DNA of 44,326 nt from Anaerolineales bacterium (GTDB lineage Bacteria > Chloroflexota > Anaerolineae > Anaerolineales > Villigracilaceae): contig JAFGMV010000078.1 in the NCBI GenBank assembly GCA_016927315.1, forward strand, positions 1 to 44,326. The letters run 5' to 3'. This document shows, piece by piece, positions 1 through 8,420 of the stretch (the first letter of the stretch is position 1; each line of letters opens with the position of its first letter). A program made the translations under genes and the position numbers. The notes beneath the pieces are model-generated. The model did not search any database and was not told the origin of the DNA. It saw nothing but the letters and a program-made list of their open reading frames with translations.

Positions 1-246
1 AGCCCGATTCGAGGATAGTTATTTTATTCTTAACTGACTTGGAATATGTGGGGGTTAGGTTCTGCGCGAAGCGCATAGTTCAACTATTGCTTGTATAACG
101 AAGTCACTTAATACCCTTATGGATTGCCAATGTCAAGAATTTGTAGATAAATATGACTTTCTTTTATAACGCAAAAAATCACTACCACTAAGATCGTATA
201 AGTAAATTATACATGAAGAAAAAGAAAAATATTAAAAACTGGTTTT
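1..246. other. AT-rich stretch without a recognised gene
   Basis: I see no convincing reading frame, RNA gene or repeat here. The stretch is AT-rich compared with the genes to the right. The only structure noted is a short GCGC-gaa-GCGC palindrome near position 63. Confidence 0.4.
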
Positions 247-282
247 AAAAAAAAAGCCCAACTTGCGCAAAAAGTTGGGGCT
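247..282 (-). terminator. Rho-independent terminator of tRNA-Asn
   Basis: Read on the minus strand, AGCCCCAACTT and AAGTTGGGCT form a stem with one bulged G around a short loop, followed by a run of nine T. It starts six bases after the tRNA 3' end, so it ends the tRNA transcript. Confidence 0.75.
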
Positions 283-287
283 AAAAG

Positions 288-360
288 CTCCTCGTCCTGG
301 ACTCGAACCAGGAACCTAGCGGTTAACAGCCGCTCGCTCTGCCAATTGAGCTAACGAGGA
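288..360 (-). tRNA. tRNA-Asn (anticodon GTT)
   Basis: On the minus strand the 73-nt molecule begins TCCTCGT and ends ACGAGGA plus discriminator G, giving a perfect 7-bp acceptor stem. The D arm reads AGCTCAATTGGCAGAGC. The anticodon stem-loop GGCTGTTAACC carries GTT, which decodes AAC/AAT. The T arm is CCTGGTTCGAGTCCAGG. No CCA is encoded, so it must be added after transcription. A consensus promoter lies just upstream and a terminator just downstream, so this is a single-gene transcript. Confidence 0.97.
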
Positions 361-371
361 AAGCGTTCGAG

Positions 372-400
372 ATTATACGCGTAAGCCCGGCATGTGTCAA
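372..400 (-). promoter_or_regulatory. Consensus sigma-70-type promoter of tRNA-Asn
   Basis: On the minus strand TTGACA (395-400) is separated by exactly 17 bp from TATAAT (372-377). Both hexamers match the consensus perfectly. Transcription should start near 365, a few bases before the tRNA 5' end. Confidence 0.9.
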
Positions 401-420
401 GCCCCATCCCGAAATATTGT

Positions 421-444
421 GTAAAAAGGGCGCCGCTGCGGCGG
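421..444 (-). terminator. Probable terminator of the ppk-CHAD-sixA operon
   Basis: On the minus strand a GC-rich hairpin (CCGCCGC-a-GCGGCG and neighbouring bases) is followed by CCCTTTTTAC. It lies about 40 bp after the sixA stop. The exact stem register is uncertain because several GC-rich pairings compete. Confidence 0.5.
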
Positions 445-481
445 TTCCACGCGCTGCGCGGCCGGGAACTTGCACCCCGCC

Positions 482-958
482 CTAACCGATCATCATCTTC
501 GGAGTGAGCAGGTCGAGCAGTTCGCCCTGCAGGCTTTCCGGCAGGCCCAGGCGCACTTTCGCCAGGGTGCCTTTCTTGAAGCGCACCCTGCCCCCGCCGA
601 TCAACTGGCCGACCACGGTCGAAAACCCGGGTTCGTGCCCGACCAGCAGCAGGGACTCCAGGGCGGCATACTGGTCCACGATCTCGCTCAACCCCTGCAG
701 GTCGAAGCCGTAAGCCAGCCGGTCATCAACCAACGGGCCTTGGTCCACCGTGACGAACCCGGCCACAATTTCGGCTGTCTGCAGGGCGCGCAGCTGCGGG
801 CTGGTCAGCACCAGGTCGAAGTCCACCACCCCGGCCAGACGCCGGGCGATCAGTTCGATACGCAGACGGCCCTTCCCGGTCAGCGGCCGGTCAGCATCCG
901 AACCGGACCACTCGAACCGGTCGGCGGCGATACCATGCCGGAGGAAATACAGGTCCAT
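482..958 (-). CDS. sixA: SixA-type phosphohistidine phosphatase
   Basis: This 158-residue protein belongs to the histidine phosphatase (phosphoglycerate mutase-like) superfamily. The N-terminus MDLYFLRHG carries the RHG motif with the nucleophile at H8. The RPLTGKG segment (about residues 24-30) is the pattern seen in SixA, and a second catalytic His is in LVGHEPG (about residue 108). The length fits E. coli SixA, which removes phosphate from phosphohistidine of phosphorelay or PTS proteins. Here it is the last gene after ppk1 and the CHAD gene, 11 bp from the latter, so the substrate may instead belong to polyphosphate metabolism. That second point is inference; the family call is firm. Confidence 0.88.
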   Translation of the reverse strand: MDLYFLRHGIAADRFEWSGSDADRPLTGKGRLRIELIARRLAGVVDFDLVLTSPQLRALQTAEIVAGFVTVDQGPLVDDRLAYGFDLQGLSEIVDQYAALESLLLVGHEPGFSTVVGQLIGGGRVRFKKGTLAKVRLGLPESLQGELLDLLTPKMMIG

Positions 959-969
959 CCAGGCGCTCC

Positions 970-2238
970 TTAAAGTTCGGCAACCGCCAGGGCCAGCTTC
1001 CTGCGGAATCCGGAATCGTTGAAATCCTGCCAGGCGCCGGGGAAGGCAACGCTGAGATCATGCATGACGGTATGCAGCGCCGAGAGGTAGGTAAGCATCG
1101 GGGCGGGGCTGCGGCGTTCCGAAACCGGCAGATCATTCTGGGCCGCCTGCCAGTCATCCAGGAAAGAGCGCACCGCCAGCGCGGCCACATGGGCGTCATT
1201 GAGCTCCCCCAGGTGGTCCTGGACCTTTTTCAGGCCGGTCACCAGGTCTTTGGAGGTTTCGCCCAGCACGTCCGCAAAGAACTCCACCGCATAGCGCAGC
1301 CGTTTGAACCGCAGGCGCAGGTCATGCAGCTCCTCCAGGGAGAGGCTTTCCAGGCCCGGTCCAAAGGTGCGGGCATCGGCATACCGCTGGTACAACCAGA
1401 CCGGGGCGCATTCACAGACCCTGAAGGGTGAATGCGCATCCGGCTTGCGGGCCCCGGCGCCCTCCTGCGCCAGGAATTGATCGAACCCGGCCTTGAAAAC
1501 CTCAAACGACTCATCATCCAGGTATTCCAGCAAACGCTGCCGGGCAGCCGCCCAACGGCGCCTCCAGAACTCAAGCAGGGGTGCGGCCCCCTCCCGGCTG
1601 TCTTCGGGCAGTTCCCGGAGGTAGCGGCCGGCATTGTCCAGCATGACCTCCAGGTCCCGGACGGCGCCAAGCATCTTGCCGGCTGTGCGCAGCCCTTTCA
1701 AGTGCGCCCGGATGTCCTTTTTCCGGAAAACCCCCTCAAACAGGTCGAAGGCGGCCCGCATCCTGCGGGTGGCCACCCGCATATCGTGGACGGCTTCGAT
1801 GTCATCCGCATCTGTGCGAACCCTTTTCTCATACTTCAGCAGCTGGGCAAACTGTCTGCGCAGGACCTTGCGGGCGGCTTCTGCAACCGCGTCGCCCGGG
1901 TTGACCTGCGTGGATAGTTTCGGTGAGGCATAGCCTCGGGCTTTTTTGATCTCCTTGACCGGGCGGCCGGTCTTGCGCCAGGTACGGGAGGCAGACCCGG
2001 CATCAGGCTGTTCGAAATCCAGGTGAAAGATCTCGAACCCCTGGCGTTCGAACTGCAGGCGCCAGTGGCGCGTCTGCGGCTGCGATAACCCCACCTGCCC
2101 GGCAACTTCCCTGGTCGAGAGCCCGTCATCATACAGCAGGATCACCTGCATACGCCGTTTCAGGGCGGCATCTTCTGTTTTGGGGACCAGCTTCTGCAGC
2201 CGGTTCCTGTCTGCCTGAGAGAGAAAAATACCCGCCAT
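970..2238 (-). CDS. HTH-CHAD domain fusion protein (polyphosphate-associated)
   Basis: The protein has 422 residues from the chosen ATG at 2238, which follows AGGAGGG at ideal spacing. An upstream in-frame ATG at 2256 would overlap ppk and lacks such a site. Residues of about 1-65 form a helix-turn-helix resembling those at the N-terminus of IS630-type transposases (RRMQVILLYDDGLSTREVAG). A basic linker follows. From about residue 130 to the end is a CHAD domain, with the signature HDMRVATRRMRA and a later RLRFKRLRYAVEF. CHAD domains are alpha-helical, rich in conserved His/Arg, and bind polyphosphate. It sits between ppk1 (10 bp upstream) and sixA (11 bp downstream). The combination suggests a granule-associated or polyphosphate-responsive DNA-binding protein, which is inference. 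Confidence 0.85.
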   Translation of the reverse strand: MAGIFLSQADRNRLQKLVPKTEDAALKRRMQVILLYDDGLSTREVAGQVGLSQPQTRHWRLQFERQGFEIFHLDFEQPDAGSASRTWRKTGRPVKEIKKARGYASPKLSTQVNPGDAVAEAARKVLRRQFAQLLKYEKRVRTDADDIEAVHDMRVATRRMRAAFDLFEGVFRKKDIRAHLKGLRTAGKMLGAVRDLEVMLDNAGRYLRELPEDSREGAAPLLEFWRRRWAAARQRLLEYLDDESFEVFKAGFDQFLAQEGAGARKPDAHSPFRVCECAPVWLYQRYADARTFGPGLESLSLEELHDLRLRFKRLRYAVEFFADVLGETSKDLVTGLKKVQDHLGELNDAHVAALAVRSFLDDWQAAQNDLPVSERRSPAPMLTYLSALHTVMHDLSVAFPGAWQDFNDSGFRRKLALAVAEL

Positions 2239-2248
2239 GCGTACCCTC

Positions 2249-4390
2249 CTATCCAACCCTGTTCATCGAACCGGGGCGGTGCTCCATCAACCACTCCTGC
2301 ACATCCAGCCGGGCTTCTTTCCCGTCCCGGCTGACCCGGGAATAGGTCCCGTTGGGCCTGAGCACCCGGGTGCGGAGGGTATCCTTCAGATACGCGTCCA
2401 GGACGTTATCGCGCAGGTAGCGCACATGGGCCGCATTCTCGAGCGGGAACAACACCTCCACCCGCCTGTCCAGGTTGCGCGGCATCATATCCGCACTGCC
2501 CAGGTACATTTCATCACTGCCGTCGTTATAGAAATAGTAGATGCGGCTGTGCTCCAGGTAACGCCCGACCACACTGCGCACGGTAATGTTGTCGCTGATC
2601 CCCTTGATGCCCGGCCTGAGACAGCAAATGCCGCGTACCAACAAGTCGATCTTCACACCGGCCCGGGAAGCCCGGTAAAGTAACTGGCTCATCCTGATAT
2701 CAGCCAGGGAATTGAATTTAAAGATCAGGTGTGCACCACGCCCCTTGCGGGCATGCGTGATCTCACGCTCGATCAACTGCTCCAGCTTCTGGCGCAGGTT
2801 AACCGGGGCGACCAGCAGCTTCTGGTAATCTTCCTTGGTCGAGTAACCGGTCAGATAATTGAACAGGTCCGTGGCGTCGGTGCCGATCTGCTCGTCGCAG
2901 GTGAAGATCCCCATATCCTCATAAGCCCTGGTGGTGACCGCATTGTAGTTGCCCGTCGCCAGGTGCATATAACGGCGGATGCCGTCGCCTTCCCTGCGAA
3001 TGACCAGGGCAACCTTGGAGTGGGTCTTCAACCCCAGCAGCCCGTAGACGACATGCACCCCGGCCTGCTCAAGGGTGCGGGCCCATTCGATATTGCTGGC
3101 TTCGTCGAAGCGGGCCTTCAACTCCACCAGCACGGCCACCTGCTTGCCGCGCTCCGAAGCCTCCAGCAGGGCGCCCACCACAGGCGAGTTCTGCCCCACC
3201 CGGTAGAGAGTCTGCTTGATCGCCAGTACCTGCGGATCGCGCGCCGCCGCATTCAGGAAATCGATGACCGGCTCGAAAGAATCATAGGGATGGTGCAGGA
3301 AGATGTTCTGCTCCCGGATGCGGTCGAAGAAATCACCGGCGATCTGGATATCTTTGAAAATGATCGGAACCCTGGGTTTGTAGAGCGGGAACTTGAGATC
3401 ATGCCGCTCGACGCTGCTGTACAACTGCGAAAGACTGCTCAGCCCCAGCGGACTCCTGAGGACGAACAGGTCATTCTGGCCGATCTCCAGATTCTCCAGC
3501 AGCAGCTGGCGAATGTACGACGGCATGCTGTCCAGGATGGCCACCTGGACCACCGAGCCGAAGCGCCGCTTGCGAATGCTCTGCTGCATGCTCTCCAGCA
3601 GGTCTTCGGCTTCCAATTCCTGGATCTCGACATCCGCATCCCGGATGATGCGGAAGGGATGGATTTCGACCACCTCCATCCCCGGGAACATTGCTCCCAG
3701 GTTGGCAGTGATGACCTGTTCCAGCCAGACAAAATAATGATGGTAGGGGACTGTTCCGTCCCGCCGTACCCCGCCGGAAGAGTGCTTGACAGGGACGAGG
3801 TTCGGAAGTGTGCTGGGGACCTTGACGCGTGCAAAGCGTTCGTTTCCCTTCGGATCACGGATCACGACCGCCAGGTTGAGGCTCAGGTTGGAAATGTGAG
3901 GGAAAGGATGCCCGGGGTCGAAGGCCAGCGGGGTCAGCACCGGGTACACAACCCGGTGAAAGTATTCATCCGCCCGCCTCCTCTGGGCCGAACTCAGTTT
4001 CTCGTAATCGATCAAATGGATGCCCGTCTTCCCCAGAGCCGGCAGCAGCTTTTTATACACCAAGTCCAGGGCCAGGTCGAACAACTCCATTGAGGTCTTC
4101 CTGATCTCTGCCAGCGCTTCCGCCGGGGTGCGCCCATCCGGAGAAATCTCCAAGTAACGGGCCTCGACCTGCTTGGCGATCCCCGAAACCCGCACCATAA
4201 AGAACTCGTCCATGTTTGAACCGAAGATGGAAATAAAACGCACCCGTTCCAGAAGCGGATTTGTATCGTCCTGGGCTTCTTCCAACACCCGACGCTGGAA
4301 TTCAAGCAGGCTCAGCTCCCGGTTGAGATAGAGATCGGGATCATCCAGTTGTTCAAGGTTGGTATTGTTCCGGGTTTTCTCTGCAGCCAT
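2249..4390 (-). CDS. ppk1: Polyphosphate kinase 1
   Basis: This 713-residue protein makes polyphosphate reversibly from the terminal phosphate of ATP. Domains in order: an N-terminal helical domain (DLYLNRELSLLEFQRRVLEEA, about residues 19-39), a PPK middle domain with HHPYDSFEPV, and two C-terminal phospholipase-D-like catalytic domains. The expected catalytic histidines are visible in LGLKTHSKVAL and MHLATGNYN. Length and motif order fit the family well. It is the first gene of a three-gene minus-strand operon with the HTH-CHAD and sixA genes. A weak promoter with a TACAAT -10 lies about 35 bp upstream. The nearby Pst systems supply the phosphate that this enzyme would store. Confidence 0.96.
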   Translation of the reverse strand: MAAEKTRNNTNLEQLDDPDLYLNRELSLLEFQRRVLEEAQDDTNPLLERVRFISIFGSNMDEFFMVRVSGIAKQVEARYLEISPDGRTPAEALAEIRKTSMELFDLALDLVYKKLLPALGKTGIHLIDYEKLSSAQRRRADEYFHRVVYPVLTPLAFDPGHPFPHISNLSLNLAVVIRDPKGNERFARVKVPSTLPNLVPVKHSSGGVRRDGTVPYHHYFVWLEQVITANLGAMFPGMEVVEIHPFRIIRDADVEIQELEAEDLLESMQQSIRKRRFGSVVQVAILDSMPSYIRQLLLENLEIGQNDLFVLRSPLGLSSLSQLYSSVERHDLKFPLYKPRVPIIFKDIQIAGDFFDRIREQNIFLHHPYDSFEPVIDFLNAAARDPQVLAIKQTLYRVGQNSPVVGALLEASERGKQVAVLVELKARFDEASNIEWARTLEQAGVHVVYGLLGLKTHSKVALVIRREGDGIRRYMHLATGNYNAVTTRAYEDMGIFTCDEQIGTDATDLFNYLTGYSTKEDYQKLLVAPVNLRQKLEQLIEREITHARKGRGAHLIFKFNSLADIRMSQLLYRASRAGVKIDLLVRGICCLRPGIKGISDNITVRSVVGRYLEHSRIYYFYNDGSDEMYLGSADMMPRNLDRRVEVLFPLENAAHVRYLRDNVLDAYLKDTLRTRVLRPNGTYSRVSRDGKEARLDVQEWLMEHRPGSMNRVG

Positions 4391-4420
4391 TTACGACCAT
4401 TCTTCTGAAAGGTACCCTTT

Positions 4421-4448
4421 ATTGTAGCAGATTTGTATTAAGGACCAA
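4421..4448 (-). promoter_or_regulatory. Possible ppk1 promoter
   Basis: On the minus strand TTGGTC (4443-4448) lies 16 bp from TACAAT (4421-4426), about 35 bp before the ppk1 ATG. The -35 match is weak (3 of 6). No 11-bp Pho-type repeat is visible here. The rest of 4449-4649 shows nothing I recognise. Confidence 0.4.
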
Positions 4449-4649
4449 TGAACAAAATGGCTTCTTTCCCATTTCCCCCTCTTCGAACACCCGGGCCGAC
4501 ACGCCCAACAAACAGCCGAAATACGGCGCTCCCGAGGCCTTGCAGACCTGCCGGGAAAATATCCCAGGGTTTCAGCATACCGGCCGGTTAAATGGGTCCT
4601 GCGGTTTTCCTGTTGTGCAACTGTCGTTTAATCAAAAAAAGGATGAAGA

Positions 4650-5459
4650 TTATAGGATCACCCAGGTAACCAGATAAAAACCCAGTACCGCCCCCCAGAG
4701 CCAGGTATCGATGCGGTCGAGAAAACCGCCATGCCCCGGAAGAAAAGAACCGGAATCCTTCTTCTCTCCCAGGCGCTTGAACATACTGATCCCCAAATCG
4801 CCAAAAGGCGCCAGCACGGAAATGACCAGACTCACCAGGATCGCCGCCCAAACCGGCAAATGGATCCCGCCGACCCGGGACCAGATCAATACCAGCGACA
4901 CCCCTGCCGCCAGGCTGGTGCAGATGCCGCCGATATATCCTTCCCAGGTTTTTTTGGGGCTTGAGCGTGGAAAGAACTGATGCTTCCCAAGACCTTTGCC
5001 GATGAAATAAGCGCCGATATCTGCAGCCCAGATCGACCCAAAGACCAGGAAAAACCACCAGACGCCATCCGGGAGGAAGCGCAGATCAATCATATAAGCG
5101 CCGATCCATCCCAGGTACACCATCCCGCAGACAGTGACAACGAACTCGAGCGGCGCCTGGCCGAACCCCCGCTCGAACAGGATCAAATACACCAGCATGA
5201 TGACCAGTATGGAAAATGTAAGCACCTGCGAGGCATAGCCCGGGAACAGGGAGCGGGTCAGGTAAACAACCACAACCCCCACCACCAGGATCCTCTTGGA
5301 CGGCCTGATAGAATTGGCGATAAACAATTGTGCAAATTCCCAGGTAGCGAACCCCAGGATCACACCAACAACCAGGATATGGAGATATCCCCCAACAATG
5401 ATCGCCGGTAAGCCAACGGCAGCCATCACCAGCGATGTGACTATTCGTTTATCCAGCAT
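4650..5459 (-). CDS. cdsA: Phosphatidate cytidylyltransferase (CDP-diglyceride synthase)
   Basis: This multi-spanning membrane enzyme turns phosphatidate and CTP into CDP-diacylglycerol, the branch point of phospholipid synthesis. The CDS-family signature is at the C-terminal end: SMFKRLGEKKDSGSFLPGHGG followed by FLDRID, with KKD and HGG-x-LDRID matching the family pattern. Several hydrophobic segments precede it, for example the stretch around IIVGGYLHILVVGVILG. I chose the ATG giving MLDKRIVTSLV (269 residues) because that N-terminus is typical. In-frame ATGs at 5468 and 5516 are possible, and none has a clear Shine-Dalgarno site. The start overlaps the uppS stop by about 11 bp, so translation is probably coupled. 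Confidence 0.93.
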   Translation of the reverse strand: MLDKRIVTSLVMAAVGLPAIIVGGYLHILVVGVILGFATWEFAQLFIANSIRPSKRILVVGVVVVYLTRSLFPGYASQVLTFSILVIMLVYLILFERGFGQAPLEFVVTVCGMVYLGWIGAYMIDLRFLPDGVWWFFLVFGSIWAADIGAYFIGKGLGKHQFFPRSSPKKTWEGYIGGICTSLAAGVSLVLIWSRVGGIHLPVWAAILVSLVISVLAPFGDLGISMFKRLGEKKDSGSFLPGHGGFLDRIDTWLWGAVLGFYLVTWVIL

Positions 5460-6201
5460 GGACTTCATTGCCGACCACTTCGGAGAGTCCCCCATACCTG
5501 CGGTCACGCTGCGCATAAGTGTCTAAGGCTTTACGCAGTTCTTCCTTTCCAAAATCGGGCCAATAAGTTTGTGTGATATACCATTCAGAGTAAGCCGCCT
5601 GCCAGATCAGGAAGTTGCTGACCCGCAGCTCTCCGGATGTACGGATGATCAGGTCGGGATCGGGGACCCCGGCGGTGAACATGTGTTTGCTGATCAACTC
5701 ATCCGTCACTTCATCGGCCGAGATACCGTCCCGTATCATACACTGGACGGCATGCACGATCTCATCACGCCCGCCGTAATTAAAAGCAATATTAAGCACC
5801 AGCTGTTTGTTATTCCTGGTAAGCTCGATTGCAGAGAGTACTTTCTCCTGCAGTTTCGGATCAAGACGTTCCAACCTTCCGATATGGCGCAGCTGCACCC
5901 CCTCCTGGTGAAGCTCTTCCAGTTCCCGGTCAATCACATCTTCCAGGATGCGCATCAACCCATGAACTTCTTCGGGGGGACGCCCCCAGTTCTCGGTTGA
6001 AAAGGCATAGATCGTAAGGTAATCAATACCAAATTCAACAGCCGCACGTAAGATCCGCCGCAAATTCTCTGTACCGGCCCGATGCCCGGCGAGACGCGGC
6101 AGTCCCCTGGATATGGCCCAACGCCCATTCCCATCCATGATAATCGCAACATGGCGGGGGACCAGCGTATCAGCCGTTTGGTTTTCTGTTCTATCACTCA
6201 T
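5449..6201 (-). CDS. uppS: Isoprenyl transferase (undecaprenyl diphosphate synthase)
   Basis: This 250-residue cis-prenyltransferase makes the C55 lipid carrier for cell-wall and surface-polymer precursors. The N-terminal catalytic motif VAIIMDGNGRWAISRGLPR (about residues 18-36) contains the essential Asp of the family. AGHRAGTENLRRI and the C-terminal region with TSGELRVSNFLIWQ and YTQTYWPDF-like sequence match conserved regions III-V. Length is typical. It lies between frr and cdsA, a common arrangement in bacteria, and overlaps cdsA. Confidence 0.96.
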   Translation of the reverse strand: MSDRTENQTADTLVPRHVAIIMDGNGRWAISRGLPRLAGHRAGTENLRRILRAAVEFGIDYLTIYAFSTENWGRPPEEVHGLMRILEDVIDRELEELHQEGVQLRHIGRLERLDPKLQEKVLSAIELTRNNKQLVLNIAFNYGGRDEIVHAVQCMIRDGISADEVTDELISKHMFTAGVPDPDLIIRTSGELRVSNFLIWQAAYSEWYITQTYWPDFGKEELRKALDTYAQRDRRYGGLSEVVGNEVHAG

Positions 6202-6218
6202 AGGGGTTCAGGTAGGGT

Positions 6219-6776
6219 TTATACCTCTAAGATTTCCTGTTCTTTCTCTTCACCCATTTTGTCGATCTCTTCGACATATTTATCGGTCAGCTTTTGCAAT
6301 TCTTCTTCTCCGCGTTTCTGATCATCTTCGGAGATCAGCTTCTCGTTTTCGAACTCACGCAAGTCACGGATCAGGTCACGCCGGATGTTTCGAATCGCAA
6401 TCCGGGCTTCCTCCAACCGCTTCCCAACGACCTTGACCAGGTCACGCCGGCGGTCTTCAGTCAACGGCGGCAGGTGCAGGTGGATTACTTTCCCATCATT
6501 GTTGGGAGTAAGCCCCAGGTCAGAAGCAAGGATTGCCCGCTCGATATCTTTCAGGCTTGTCTGATCAAAAGGTCGAATCATAAGCGAGCGCGGCTCGGGG
6601 ACGCTGATCGTTGCCAACTGCATCAGCGGAGTGGGAGCATCATAATAAATGACCGACATTTTTTCGATCAGCGCCGGGGTGGCACGACCGGTACGAATTC
6701 CCGCCAGGTCTTCTCCAAGAGACTGAATAGCGCCCTTCATGCGGCTCTCGGCTTCTTTGAGAACGTCTTTTATCAT
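6219..6776 (-). CDS. frr: Ribosome recycling factor
   Basis: The 185-residue length is exactly that of the family when the ATG at 6776 (MIKDVLKEAESRM) is used. That ATG follows CAGGAGGTTGAG, a strong Shine-Dalgarno site, so the 42 extra upstream codons are not part of the gene. Recognisable RRF segments are IRTGRATPALIEKMSVIYYDA near the N-terminus and the C-terminal KRGEEELQKLTDKYVEEID. The protein splits post-termination ribosomes together with EF-G. It is separated from pyrH by a strong terminator, so it probably has its own promoter in 6777-6950, and it leads into uppS-cdsA. Confidence 0.96.
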   Translation of the reverse strand: MIKDVLKEAESRMKGAIQSLGEDLAGIRTGRATPALIEKMSVIYYDAPTPLMQLATISVPEPRSLMIRPFDQTSLKDIERAILASDLGLTPNNDGKVIHLHLPPLTEDRRRDLVKVVGKRLEEARIAIRNIRRDLIRDLREFENEKLISEDDQKRGEEELQKLTDKYVEEIDKMGEEKEQEILEV

Positions 6777-6949
6777 CTCAACCTCCTGGTGCATCATAGA
6801 ACAAGATTTGCTTAAGGATACCCCAAAAATACGAAATCCGCTATGCCTCACTCGGGAAGGATCGTTTTTGAGAGTCAATCTATTGACCGTCATCGATTTC
6901 ACAAACCCTGCCGGCTGCCAGGGATGACCAGGCCCATCGTTCGCCCAGG

Positions 6950-6992
6950 TTAAAAAAAACAGGATCCGCCGGTAAGTCAGTGGCGGATCCTG
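6950..6992 (-). terminator. Rho-independent terminator after pyrH
   Basis: On the minus strand AGGATCCGCC (6982-6991) and GGCGGATCCT (6961-6970) form a perfect 10-bp stem, followed by a run of eight T. It begins about 15 bp beyond the pyrH stop and separates pyrH from frr. Confidence 0.92.
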
Positions 6993-7006
6993 CCGTATCT
7001 GGTAAT

Positions 7007-7744
<738 letters not shown>

Positions 7745-7760
7745 TCACTCATTATTACAA

Positions 7761-7790
7761 AGAAAAGGCCAACCGTGTGGTTGGCCTTTT
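7761..7790 (-). terminator. Terminator between tsf and pyrH
   Basis: On the minus strand AGGCCAACC and GGTTGGCCT form a 9-bp stem (7766-7774 with 7779-7787) around a four-base loop, followed by TTTTCTTTG. The T tract is short, so it may be partial and allow read-through into pyrH. Confidence 0.75.
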
Positions 7791-7796
7791 TCAGGA

Positions 7797-8402
7797 TCAA
7801 TTGTCCAGATTTTCACCGAGCTCCCAGCGCTGGAAGCGTCGAACAAGAATATTCTCACCGATAGAAGCGACCTTTTCCATGATCAAATCTTCAATGGTCT
7901 TGCTTTCATCACGGATATAAGCCTGACGCATCAAGGCAACTTCATCCTTATACTTTTCAAGGCTTCCAGCAACGATCTTCTCCAGTATATTCTCGGGCTT
8001 TCCTTCTTCAACGGCCCGGTTCCTGGCTACTTCGGCTTCACGGTCCAGTTCTTCCTGGGGAATTTCATCCGCCTGGATATACTTGGGTGATGCCGCAGCA
8101 ATATGCAGGGCAATTTCATGCGCCAGCTGGCGGAAATCATCGCCGCGGGAGACAAAGTCAGTTTCACAATTCACTTCGACCATCACACCGACACGGCCAT
8201 CACCATGCGAGTACAATTCAACCATGCCGTCAGAAGCATCACGACCAGCCCGCTTGGCAGCCTTTGCCAGACCTTTTTCCCGCAGGTAATCAACTGCTTT
8301 TTCGTAATCGCCTTCGGCAGATTCAAGTGCTTTGCGACAATCCAGGATACCAACCCCTGTAGCCGCACGCAGTTCTTTGATCATTTCAGTTGTAATTTCC
8401 AT
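7797..8402 (-). CDS. tsf: Elongation factor Ts
   Basis: This 201-residue guanine-nucleotide exchange factor acts on EF-Tu. The N-terminal UBA-like domain reads MIKELRAATGVGILDCRKALE, followed by the hallmark EVNCETDFVSR (about residue 75), which contacts EF-Tu. The protein is the short form, lacking the second half of the large E. coli-type core. I start at the ATG at 8402, preceded by AAAGGTGA; an in-frame TTG two codons earlier is less likely. It follows rpsB by 18 bp. Confidence 0.97.
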   Translation of the reverse strand: MEITTEMIKELRAATGVGILDCRKALESAEGDYEKAVDYLREKGLAKAAKRAGRDASDGMVELYSHGDGRVGVMVEVNCETDFVSRGDDFRQLAHEIALHIAAASPKYIQADEIPQEELDREAEVARNRAVEEGKPENILEKIVAGSLEKYKDEVALMRQAYIRDESKTIEDLIMEKVASIGENILVRRFQRWELGENLDN

Positions 8403-8420
8403 CTTCAATCACCTTTTCGA

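Noticed and set aside
2729..4093. Long plus-strand open frame (454 codons) across ppk1
   Set aside because: It is antisense to a complete ppk1 with catalytic motifs. Its translation is low in recognisable motifs and reflects GC-rich codon bias of the opposite strand.
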